Source of the DNA: JAKAGZ01 sp964412105
GTDB lineage: Bacteria > Bacteroidota > Ignavibacteria > Ignavibacteriales > Ignavibacteriaceae
DNA length: 6,698 nt
Direction of reading: 5' to 3'
NCBI GenBank assembly: GCA_964412105.1
Contig: CAYPNM010000095.1
Location: 1 to 6,698 of the forward strand
The notes beneath the pieces are model-generated. The model was given only the letters and a program-made list of their open reading frames with translations, had not been told where the DNA came from and searched no databases. A program made the translations under genes and the position numbers. Every line of letters starts with the position of its first letter. Positions within the stretch are counted from its first letter, which is position 1. Of the stretch, positions 1 to 5,733 are shown in pieces.

Positions 1-151
1 CAAATAACCGGTCAGTACTATCCGGAGATTCATATATTCCTATCGGATTACTGAACGAAAGGTTGGGGAAAGCTTTTTCAAGCGTATATTGTGAAAAAAC
101 CGGGATTGTATAAAGTAATAGTAGATACAAAAGAGGAAAAAATTTAGGCAT
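1..151 (-). CDS. Secreted glucose/sorbosone dehydrogenase-like protein, N-terminal part (cut by window start)
   Basis: Fifty codons are visible, read leftwards from an ATG at 151-149. The protein opens with Met-Pro-Lys and a leucine-rich hydrophobic stretch, giving a signal peptide of about 20 residues that ends near PVFSQ. Next comes YTLEKAFPNLSFSNPIGIY and, after a short acidic piece, DRLF. From family memory this block (AFPNLxFxNPxGI followed by xRLFxxE) is the first beta-propeller strand region of glucose/sorbosone dehydrogenases (GSDH, PQQ-dependent aldose dehydrogenase fold), which are periplasmic or secreted sugar oxidoreductases. An AGGA Shine-Dalgarno lies 8 bases before the ATG, supporting this start. 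The two plus-strand frames that look open here are its shadows. Catalytic residues and PQQ ligands lie outside the window, so substrate and activity cannot be judged. It follows the amidotransferase-like gene on the same strand after about 106 bp and has its own promoter candidate, so it may be a separate unit. Confidence 0.78.
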   Translation of the reverse strand, partial: MPKFFPLLYLLLLYTIPVFSQYTLEKAFPNLSFSNPIGIYESPDSTDRLF

Positions 152-181
152 AGTAGATTCCTGTCTTTTATACTTTTATTT

Positions 182-187
182 ATTATA
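182..187 (-). promoter_or_regulatory. Candidate -10 box (TATAAT) for the sugar dehydrogenase-like gene
   Basis: A perfect TATAAT reads leftwards here, 30 bases before the ATG at 151, which would give a short leader containing the AGGA ribosome site. No good -35 box lies at the normal spacing; a TTGCAC is present but about 22 bases upstream. In such AT-rich DNA a perfect hexamer can occur by chance. Confidence 0.3.
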
Positions 188-257
188 TGAAAGTTTGCTT
201 CTAATTTTAGTGCAAAAAATTTACCCCAACTCCTTTTCAGATCTCAATAAAGAAAAA

Positions 258-1067
258 TTATTTCATAGTAACGGTCATCTTTTCAACTGCGGATTTAAGG
301 AAGTTAGGGAGTATAGTTCTTCTTGTCAGTAATAATTTGTCAGGTTGATTAGAAAAATCGAGCATTTCATTATATCGTTTTTCATTATATTTCTCAATAA
401 TTTGCTTCCTTCGATATTCCAGTCTCAGGTAATAAATCATGCTTTCGGGATCTATCTCCGGATGAAATTGTGTACCAACAATTTCATCTGAAATTCTTAC
501 GGCTGCCAGTGCTTTTTCATTCCTGTCATTTTCATTCTCTACAGATAGAATTTTTGCATTCAAGTCGTTAAATTTTTTCTTATCAGGATTTACAACCTGG
601 TAATCTCTCAAGTCCGTTGCATAGAATGGATTTTGTAAGTCCTTAAATAAAGGATCTGCTTTTCCGTCTTCAGTAATGTTAAAAGGGAGTAATCCATAAG
701 ATTTTGACGGAGCCTTATTAACATCAGCAAAATTATAATACCGTGCCATCAGCTGGAATGAATGACAGATAAAAAAGAGATATTTCTTTTTGTCTTTTGA
801 ATTATTATTAAATGAAGTTATACGGTCAAGCAGGTTAAAGTATTTTTTCTCCCAAGATTTTTTATTACCATCAAACGGATCGCCAGGTCCACCTGAGGAG
901 ATAAATATGTCATATTCAAAATCGGGGATATCGTCTTTATATCTTGTTTCGAAGATTTTAAAATGAAGCTCCGATTCCGATACAATATCCTTTATGCAAT
1001 CAATCTCCTTATTTGGTTTGTTATTATACAGATCAATTATTGCAACCCTTATTTTGCTTTCTGACAT
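258..1067 (-). CDS. Stand-alone class I glutamine amidotransferase-like (GMP synthase-like) protein
   Basis: This 269-residue protein has the class I glutamine amidotransferase fold: an N-terminal Rossmann-like start (VAIIDLYNN, 8-16), the oxyanion-side loop SSGGPGDPFD (57-66), a nucleophile strand with Cys101 (FFICHSFQLM) and the His202/Glu204 pair in QFHPE. Family members release ammonia from glutamine for a partner synthase, and annotation pipelines often call this type 'GMP synthase'. There is no ATP-pyrophosphatase domain, so it is not a full GuaA. The usual G-x-C-x-G-x-Q elbow reads F-I-C-H-S-F-Q, so both glycines are replaced, although Cys and Gln remain. A charged helical tail of about 60 residues follows the HPE motif. 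A GGAAG Shine-Dalgarno lies 6 bases before the ATG. It sits 90 bp downstream of the esterase-like gene on the same strand, which suggests co-transcription. The acceptor and partner enzyme are unknown. The fold is well supported; the reaction is not. Confidence 0.85.
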   Translation of the reverse strand: MSESKIRVAIIDLYNNKPNKEIDCIKDIVSESELHFKIFETRYKDDIPDFEYDIFISSGGPGDPFDGNKKSWEKKYFNLLDRITSFNNNSKDKKKYLFFICHSFQLMARYYNFADVNKAPSKSYGLLPFNITEDGKADPLFKDLQNPFYATDLRDYQVVNPDKKKFNDLNAKILSVENENDRNEKALAAVRISDEIVGTQFHPEIDPESMIYYLRLEYRRKQIIEKYNEKRYNEMLDFSNQPDKLLLTRRTILPNFLKSAVEKMTVTMK

Positions 1068-1157
1068 TAAATTCTTCCAAGTGTTAAATGTTTATGAATA
1101 GATAATTTTCTTTTAATAGATCAACTATTATCATTTAGTTTGGTTCCGGTTTAAGGT

Positions 1158-1880
1158 TTACCCGTTTATTTTTTCCAGGTATTGGGGGAACATTTCTCTC
1201 CACCAGCGCCAATCATGACCAGCATTCGGACGTATATCCAGCCAGTGCGGAATTTCTTTTGAGTTAAGAATATTTGAGAGCCTGATATTTTCATTTTTAC
1301 TTTCGTCATTTTCTCCGGTACCAAGAATTATCGTCATCTGTCTGAATTTATCCAAGTACCAGTTATCATTTAAGTTTGGCAGGTAGTCCGGCGGATTGTT
1401 GAAATAACAATTGTCATCGTAATAACCAAAAATGAACTGCTTTATCTCATAGAATCCGCCCATACAAATGATACTATTTACGATATCGGGATGCCGGAAG
1501 CCCAGATTAGCGGCGTGGTATGCGCCGAAACCGCAACCGGCTACACCCACTTTTTTTTGCCCGGTCTCGTGTTTAGCAAATTCAATTACATCATTGAGAA
1601 TTAATTTTTCATAACCCATGTGGGTTTTTACTCTGTCAGAGGGATGTATGGAATAATTGTACCAGCTACTTGAGTCGACTCCATCCGGACAATATATTTT
1701 GAATTTACCTGTATCGAGAAGATGAGCGACAGAATCAATTAATCCGCAATCCTTATTTTCGTAATAACGTGCCTTAGAGGGAGGAAATAAAATAACAGGA
1801 TATCCTTCATTCCCAAAGACGAGTAATTCAAATTCCCGGCTTAAATATTCGCTAAACCATTTGTGATATTGCTCCTTCAA
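1158..1880 (-). CDS. Esterase-family alpha/beta hydrolase with Ser-to-Gly change at the nucleophile
   Basis: This 240-residue cytosolic protein has no signal peptide. It matches a compact family related to esterase D / PF00756. Visible blocks are GYPVILFPPS (26-35), IYCPDGVDSSSWYN (62-75), the nucleophile elbow AGCGFGAYHAANLGFRHPD (114-132), an acid-residue region GTGENDESKNE (187-197) and the catalytic-His block AGHDWRWW (220-227). In relatives, as I recall them, the elbow reads GCSFGAYHA or GCSMGAYHA. Here the third position is Gly117 (codon GGT at 1532-1530), one transition from AGT serine, so the Ser-His-Asp triad looks broken while the rest is intact. The start is TTG: a strong AGGAAGG sits 7 bases upstream, an in-frame TAG lies at 1895-1893, and the next in-frame ATG is at residue 88. 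It precedes the amidotransferase-like gene. I recall relatives near ATP-grasp and carboxylate-amine ligase genes, but none is in this window. The substrate is unknown, and it may be a non-catalytic scaffold. Confidence 0.85.
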   Translation of the reverse strand: MKEQYHKWFSEYLSREFELLVFGNEGYPVILFPPSKARYYENKDCGLIDSVAHLLDTGKFKIYCPDGVDSSSWYNYSIHPSDRVKTHMGYEKLILNDVIEFAKHETGQKKVGVAGCGFGAYHAANLGFRHPDIVNSIICMGGFYEIKQFIFGYYDDNCYFNNPPDYLPNLNDNWYLDKFRQMTIILGTGENDESKNENIRLSNILNSKEIPHWLDIRPNAGHDWRWWREMFPQYLEKING

Positions 1881-1887
1881 ATAATAT

Positions 1888-1894
1888 CCTTCCT
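1888..1894 (-). promoter_or_regulatory. Strong ribosome binding site that fixes a TTG start for the esterase-like gene
   Basis: AGGAAGG reads leftwards here, 7 bases before TTG at 1880-1878. With the in-frame TAG just upstream and no nearby ATG, it decides the start codon. Confidence 0.7.
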
Positions 1895-2055
1895 AAATAA
1901 TTACCAAATTGATAGACTATTTAATAAAACAATATTTTTCTAGTTCTCTGTTCTTTATAAATATATATAATTATATAGATTTCGCAAGAGTTTAAATAGA
2001 TTCATTTTTTATAAAAAGCACCCGATTAAGAGGAGGGTATAAGGCTTTTAAAGAC

Positions 2056-2165
2056 CAATAGCAGGCCAATAGTTGATCAATAGCAGACTAATAATAGCGC
2101 AATAGCGGCGCAATAGCAGCACAATAGGGGCGCAATAGCAGCGCAATAGGGGCGCAATAGCAGGA
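2056..2165. repeat. Tandem array of ten 11-bp units, consensus CAATAGCAGCG
   Basis: Ten consecutive units start exactly 11 bases apart at 2056, 2067, 2078, 2089, 2100, 2111, 2122, 2133, 2144 and 2155. All except the fourth (TAATAATAGCG) begin with CAATAG. The last five bases vary: CAGGC, TTGAT, CAGAC, then CGGCG, CAGCA, GGGCG, CAGCG, GGGCG and CAGGA in units 5-10. From unit 6 on, CAG- and GGG-type units alternate, pointing to duplication of a 22-bp dimer. The left units are more diverged than the right ones, with no indels. The array is not coding on the plus strand: 11 is not a multiple of 3, so every frame meets a CAA-TAG stop. It lies about 175 bp from the TTG of the leftward gene and 290 bp from mutS. 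It looks like a minisatellite or an array of protein-binding sites spaced one helical turn apart. Confidence 0.93.
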
Positions 2166-2382
2166 CAGAACAACACTAGATAATGCGATTGAGCTAACCT
2201 TTATTGTATATCGGTTATAAACTGCTACATGATTTGTTTCGCATTGGAAATCTTTTTTACGTTCGTTCCATATTTGAAATTTTCTTAAAAGGATACTGAA
2301 ATCGATGTGAATGCATAATTTTTAGTATTTAGGGGGAGTGGGCCAGGAATGAAATTGATAAGATTGGGATACCACGAGGCAA

Positions 2383-2411
2383 TTGCTTGAATTGATATTC
2401 TTTGCATATTA
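2383..2411 (+). promoter_or_regulatory. Weak promoter candidate for the mutS operon
   Basis: TTGCTT at 2383-2388 is followed after a normal 16-17 base gap by CATATTA at 2405-2411, a plausible -35/-10 pair. The overlapping TATTCTTTG (2396-2404) also resembles the Bacteroidota-type TAnnTTTG element but with one extra spacer base. Either would start transcription about 35-45 bases before the mutS ATG. The match is weak and the DNA is AT-rich. Confidence 0.22.
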
Positions 2412-2414
2412 AGG

Positions 2415-2443
2415 TAATTTTAAATTTAATCTAAATTAAATTA
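2415..2443. promoter_or_regulatory. AT-rich imperfect palindrome just upstream of mutS
   Basis: The inner arms AATTT (2423-2427) and AAATT (2433-2437) are perfect, with a 5-base gap. The outer arms (TAATTT and AAATTA) continue the symmetry with a small bulge. It ends 12 bases before the mutS ATG, so it could be an operator or a weak leader hairpin. Being almost all A and T, it may be compositional only. Confidence 0.25.
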
Positions 2444-2455
2444 TCACCTAACAGT

Positions 2456-5065
2456 ATGCAGCAAACGCCATTAATGGCTCAATATAGCAGCATAAAAGCC
2501 TCAAATCCGGACACAATTCTGCTATTCAGGATGGGTGACTTTTTCGAGACTTTTGAGGAAGATGCAAAGATCGCTTCAAAAGTTCTGGGAATAACCCTGA
2601 CCAAAAGAGCCAACGGTGCTGCCGAAGATGTCCCACTTGCCGGATTTCCGCATCACGCAATCGATACCTATCTTCCGAAACTTGTCCGTGCAGGTTACCG
2701 GGTTGCAGTTTGTGAACAGGTTGAAAATCCAAAGTTTGCTAAAGGAATTGTAAAAAGGGAAGTGATTGAGGTTGTTACACCGGGAGTGAATTTCTCCGAT
2801 AAAATTCTCGATCACAAAAAGAATAATTATTTAATGGCAGTTTTTGTCAGGGATAACATTGCAGGAATTTCATTCTGCGATATATCGACAGGAGAATTTT
2901 ATACGTACGAAGTTCCGGAAGAGCAATTATCCCAGCAAATTGAATCTATTTCCCCCTCTGAGATTATAATTCAGAAAAAAGACAAAGATTTTTTCTTAAA
3001 ACTGATTCAGAAAATTAATCCCTCTATCAGGATTACGAAAATAGATGATTGGGTTTTTAATTTTGAGTATGCTAAAGAGATGCTGGTGATGCAATTCAAG
3101 ACTGTAACATTAAAAGGATTTGGAATAGATCAGTTTGTCACAGGAATAATTTCCTGCGGAGCAATATTAAATTACCTTCAGGAGACACAAAAGGCGAATC
3201 TTTCTCATCTAAATAAGGTGTCTGCCTACAATCCTTCTGAGTATATGATACTTGACCATTCTACCAAGCGAAATCTTGAGATAACATACACTATGCAGGA
3301 TGGCGGGCGTGAAGGCTCTCTTATCTCCATTCTCGACAAATCCGAGACTGCAATGGGGGGGAGACTTTTGAAAAAATGGATTTCGGCGCCGTTGAAAAAT
3401 CTGGAATTGATACTGAAAAGGCAGGAAAGTGTTGAGGAGCTATTAAAAAATAAAAAGATCAGAAAGAAATTAATTAATGAGCTGAAGGAAATCGGTGATC
3501 TTGAAAGACTAATCTCCAAAGTCTGTACGGGAAGGGCAAATCCAAGAGAGATTATTTACCTGAAAACTTCCTTAAAAAAGATTCCTGCCGTTAAAGATTT
3601 ATTAAATGAAGTAAAAGCAAAAACGCTTCAACAATTAAATAACGGTTTGAATCCTCTTGAAAAGACTGTCGTTAAAATTGAAAGTGCAATCATTGATTCG
3701 CCGCCACTCAGCATTTCTGATGGGGGAATAATTAAAAGCGGGTTCAGTCCCGAGCTGGATGAACTAAGAGATATTGCTATTCATGGAAAGGACTGGATTG
3801 CAAACCTGCAGAAAAATGAAAGGCAAAGGACAGGAATTTCTTCACTTAAGGTTAGTTTCAATAAAGTTTTTGGATATTACATTGAAATAAGCAACGCTCA
3901 CAAGGAAAAGGTGCCCGAAGATTATATAAGGAAACAAACACTGGTAAACTCCGAAAGATTTATTACTCCGGATCTGAAAACCTATGAAGATAAAATCCTT
4001 AATGCCGAGGAAAAGATTTACGAACTTGAATCCCAGCTTTTCAATGAAATAAGAATTGCAGTTGGTTCGGAAGCAGAAGCGATTCAGAATAATGCGAGAC
4101 TCATAGCGATGCTCGACTGTTTCCTTTCATTTGCAGAATGCGCAGATGAATACAATTATGTAAAGCCAGAATTGAGTGATGAGGACAAAATTGAAATTAT
4201 TGACGGCAGGCACCCTGTTGTGGAAAGGATTCTGCCACCGGGAGAAAAATTCACACCTAATTCTTCAAAGCTCGATAATGCCGAAGAACAGATAATTCTG
4301 CTCACAGGACCAAACATGGCGGGAAAATCCGTTTATCTTCGCCAGGTTGGATTGATTATTTTACTTGCGCAGATCGGTTCTTTTGTCCCTGCAAAGGAGG
4401 CTAAGATAGGGCTGGTTGACAGGATATTTACACGCGTTGGAGCAAGTGATAATATTACTGCCGGTGAAAGTACTTTCCTCGTCGAGATGCAGGAGGCCGC
4501 AAATATATTGAATAATGCTACATCAAAAAGCTTAATTTTGCTGGATGAAATCGGCAGAGGAACGAGCACTTTTGATGGAATTTCAATTGCATGGGCGATA
4601 ACAGAATACATTCATGAAAATCCAGCCGTTTCCGCTAAAACTCTTTTTGCTACTCATTATCACGAATTAAATGAAATGGCAGAACTCTTCCCAAAAATTA
4701 AAAACTATAAGGTTGAGGTTCGCGAATATGAAGACAAAGTTATATTTATGCATAAAGTAAATACCGGCAGGGCGGATCACAGCTATGGAATACAGGTCGC
4801 GCAAATGGCCGGACTGCCGACCTTTGTTACAAATCGCGCAAAGGAAATTCTGCAGAATCTTGAAGGAAAAGAGTTAACGCCTTATGAAGTCAAAAAAGAA
4901 AAAATGGAGAGGTTGAAAAAAGGCGATGAAAGCCAGATCAGCCTTTTTGAAATTAAAGATGATAAGCTTCGAACGGAGATCGGTGATATTGAAATAGATA
5001 ACCTCACGCCTATTGAGGCGTTGAATAAATTAAATGAATTGAAAAAGAAGGTGAAGGAAAGTTAA
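2456..5065 (+). CDS. mutS: DNA mismatch repair protein MutS
   Basis: MutS binds mismatches and small loops as a dimer and recruits MutL in an ATP-dependent step. At 869 residues the protein is complete. Domain I starts with QQTPLMAQY and carries the mismatch-wedging Phe-x-Glu motif at Phe29-Glu31 (GDFFETF). The connector domain includes the FCDISTGEF block near residue 140. The lever/clamp begins near 263 with LDHSTKRNLEIT and contains FGYYIEISNAH near 470. The ATPase has Walker A GPNMAGKS (618-625), signature GESTF (670-674), Walker B LLDE (695-698) followed by IGRGTS, and the ATHYHE switch near 733. QISLF (827-831) fits the beta-clamp binding motif known in MutS tails, and the C-terminal PIEALNKLNELKKK helix is family-typical. 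The ATG is chosen because TPLMxQY starts conventionally a few residues in; no Shine-Dalgarno precedes it. It leads an operon-like run with 21 bp to the next gene. I see no lost active-site residue. Confidence 0.98.
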   Translation: MQQTPLMAQYSSIKASNPDTILLFRMGDFFETFEEDAKIASKVLGITLTKRANGAAEDVPLAGFPHHAIDTYLPKLVRAGYRVAVCEQVENPKFAKGIVKREVIEVVTPGVNFSDKILDHKKNNYLMAVFVRDNIAGISFCDISTGEFYTYEVPEEQLSQQIESISPSEIIIQKKDKDFFLKLIQKINPSIRITKIDDWVFNFEYAKEMLVMQFKTVTLKGFGIDQFVTGIISCGAILNYLQETQKANLSHLNKVSAYNPSEYMILDHSTKRNLEITYTMQDGGREGSLISILDKSETAMGGRLLKKWISAPLKNLELILKRQESVEELLKNKKIRKKLINELKEIGDLERLISKVCTGRANPREIIYLKTSLKKIPAVKDLLNEVKAKTLQQLNNGLNPLEKTVVKIESAIIDSPPLSISDGGIIKSGFSPELDELRDIAIHGKDWIANLQKNERQRTGISSLKVSFNKVFGYYIEISNAHKEKVPEDYIRKQTLVNSERFITPDLKTYEDKILNAEEKIYELESQLFNEIRIAVGSEAEAIQNNARLIAMLDCFLSFAECADEYNYVKPELSDEDKIEIIDGRHPVVERILPPGEKFTPNSSKLDNAEEQIILLTGPNMAGKSVYLRQVGLIILLAQIGSFVPAKEAKIGLVDRIFTRVGASDNITAGESTFLVEMQEAANILNNATSKSLILLDEIGRGTSTFDGISIAWAITEYIHENPAVSAKTLFATHYHELNEMAELFPKIKNYKVEVREYEDKVIFMHKVNTGRADHSYGIQVAQMAGLPTFVTNRAKEILQNLEGKELTPYEVKKEKMERLKKGDESQISLFEIKDDKLRTEIGDIEIDNLTPIEALNKLNELKKKVKES

Positions 5066-5077
5066 AGTTCAAAAGTG

Positions 5078-5085
5078 AGAGGTGA
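5078..5085 (+). promoter_or_regulatory. Ribosome binding site favouring the ATG at 5087 for the lipoprotein gene
   Basis: AGAGGTGA matches the 16S-complementary GGAGGTGA at 7 of 8 positions and lies just before the ATG at 5087. An in-frame GTG at 5075 would extend the protein by four residues, but it has no correctly spaced site; AAGGAAAG is too far upstream. The spacing to the ATG is slightly short. Confidence 0.6.
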
Positions 5086-5086
5086 A

Positions 5087-5716
5087 ATGTCAAAAGTTAA
5101 AAGTTATATAATTTTTATAATAATTATTTTATCTGCCACAGTTTTAAATTCCTGTTCGAAAAATTCTCATCCGGTTGATAATGACTATATCGCGCAAGTC
5201 GAGAATTTCAGGAAAGAGAAGGATAATTTTATGAAAAATGATCCGAGTTCGCCCTTCAATCAGGATTCAATGGCTCATTTCCATCCTTTGAACTATTACA
5301 AGATAAATCCTGATTTTGTATTTAAGAGTAAGCTATACGAATATCCAAAAAAGGATACAGTAACGATATTTGGAACTAAAGGTGAGGCAAGAAAAGCCGT
5401 AAGGTTTGGTTATGTAAATATTGATTATAAGAATAATGTTTACAGGGTAAATGTTTATAAAAGCTGGGCCAAAAACGGCAAGGAATATTATTCAATCTGG
5501 TTTACCGATGAAACAACCGGCAAAGAGACTTATAATGTAGGACGATATATAGATTTTTATCTCGATCGCAGTCCAGATAGTTTGTACACAATAGATTTTA
5601 ATCTGGCGTACAACCCATACTGCGCATACAGCTCAATATATTCTTGCGCAATTCCGACCAAGGAAGATCATATTCCTTTTGCAGTTGAGGCGGGGGAGAA
5701 GAAATTCCATAATTAA
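5087..5716 (+). CDS. DUF1684-family lipoprotein of unknown function
   Basis: This is a 209-residue predicted lipoprotein. The N-terminus (SKVK) is followed by a very hydrophobic Ile-rich stretch and a lipobox LNSC with the modifiable cysteine at residue 23, so export and attachment to a membrane are expected. The mature part matches DUF1684 as I remember it: an early FRKEKDNFMKNDPSSPF segment, HPLNYYKINPDF, a central beta-rich half with a G-RYIDF element, and the diagnostic end DFNLAYNPYCAY, SIYSC, and a final VEAGEKKF (170-209). The two cysteines of that end are kept. No biochemical role is established for the family as far as I know. The gene starts 21 bp after mutS and ends 17 bp before aroF, so it is probably co-transcribed with them without an obvious shared pathway. 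I chose ATG 5087 over an in-frame GTG at 5075 because of the ribosome site. Confidence 0.88.
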   Translation: MSKVKSYIIFIIIILSATVLNSCSKNSHPVDNDYIAQVENFRKEKDNFMKNDPSSPFNQDSMAHFHPLNYYKINPDFVFKSKLYEYPKKDTVTIFGTKGEARKAVRFGYVNIDYKNNVYRVNVYKSWAKNGKEYYSIWFTDETTGKETYNVGRYIDFYLDRSPDSLYTIDFNLAYNPYCAYSSIYSCAIPTKEDHIPFAVEAGEKKFHN

Positions 5717-5723
5717 TTTTAAC

Positions 5724-5727
5724 GGAG
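5724..5727 (+). promoter_or_regulatory. Ribosome binding site supporting the GTG start of aroF
   Basis: GGAG lies 6 bases before GTG at 5734. An ATG at 5729 lies only 1 base from it and is followed at once by TAG, so it cannot start the gene. The GTG start aligns with the N-terminus of the Thermotoga maritima enzyme. Confidence 0.65.
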
Positions 5728-5733
5728 AATGTA

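Larger units (their letters stand above)
1881..2455. other. Divergent intergenic region between the esterase-like gene and mutS
   Basis: No gene is supported in these 575 bp. From left to right it holds AT-rich DNA (about 1895-2030) where the leftward promoter should lie, a purine-rich patch (AGGAGGGTATAAGG, about 2031-2044) with no start codon behind it, the 11-bp tandem array (2056-2165), a stretch with only tiny ORFs of fewer than 20 codons (2166-2400), and a very AT-rich segment ending at the mutS start. No rho-independent terminator or RNA gene was recognised. The regulatory sequences of both flanking transcription units must be here. Confidence 0.7.

Noticed and set aside
1..146. Two plus-strand frames that read like protein ends, one resembling a signal peptidase C-terminal block
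   Set aside because: The minus-strand frame gives a coherent start, ribosome site, signal peptide and GSDH-type sequence. The plus-strand readings are antisense shadows, and one contains an in-frame stop.
1119..1129. GATCAACTATT shared in inverted orientation with array unit 2 (2068-2078)
   Set aside because: An 11-base match between two places in a 6.7-kb AT-rich window is expected by chance.
1101..1132. Inverted repeat (GATAAT ... ATTATC, with inner AATAG/CTATT) between the two minus-strand genes as a terminator
   Set aside because: The stems are short and AT-only, the inner and outer pairings compete, and no U-run follows.
2056..2165. CRISPR array
   Set aside because: Units are 11 bp and contiguous with no unique spacers, so it is a tandem repeat, not repeat-spacer architecture.
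2229..2288. Tiny ORF of 19 codons (MICFALEIFF...) upstream of mutS
   Set aside because: It is hydrophobic but has no ribosome binding site and is within the length expected by chance.
2349..2390. Tiny ORF of 13 codons (MKLIRLGYHEAIA) after a G-rich stretch, possible leader peptide
   Set aside because: The G-rich stretch resembles a ribosome site, but there is no run of regulatory codons or attenuator hairpin behind it, and mutS is not a typical attenuated gene.
2526..4611. Several antisense ORFs of 68-97 codons inside mutS
   Set aside because: They lie opposite highly conserved MutS domains, have no ribosome sites or recognisable motifs, and are explained by mutS codon structure.
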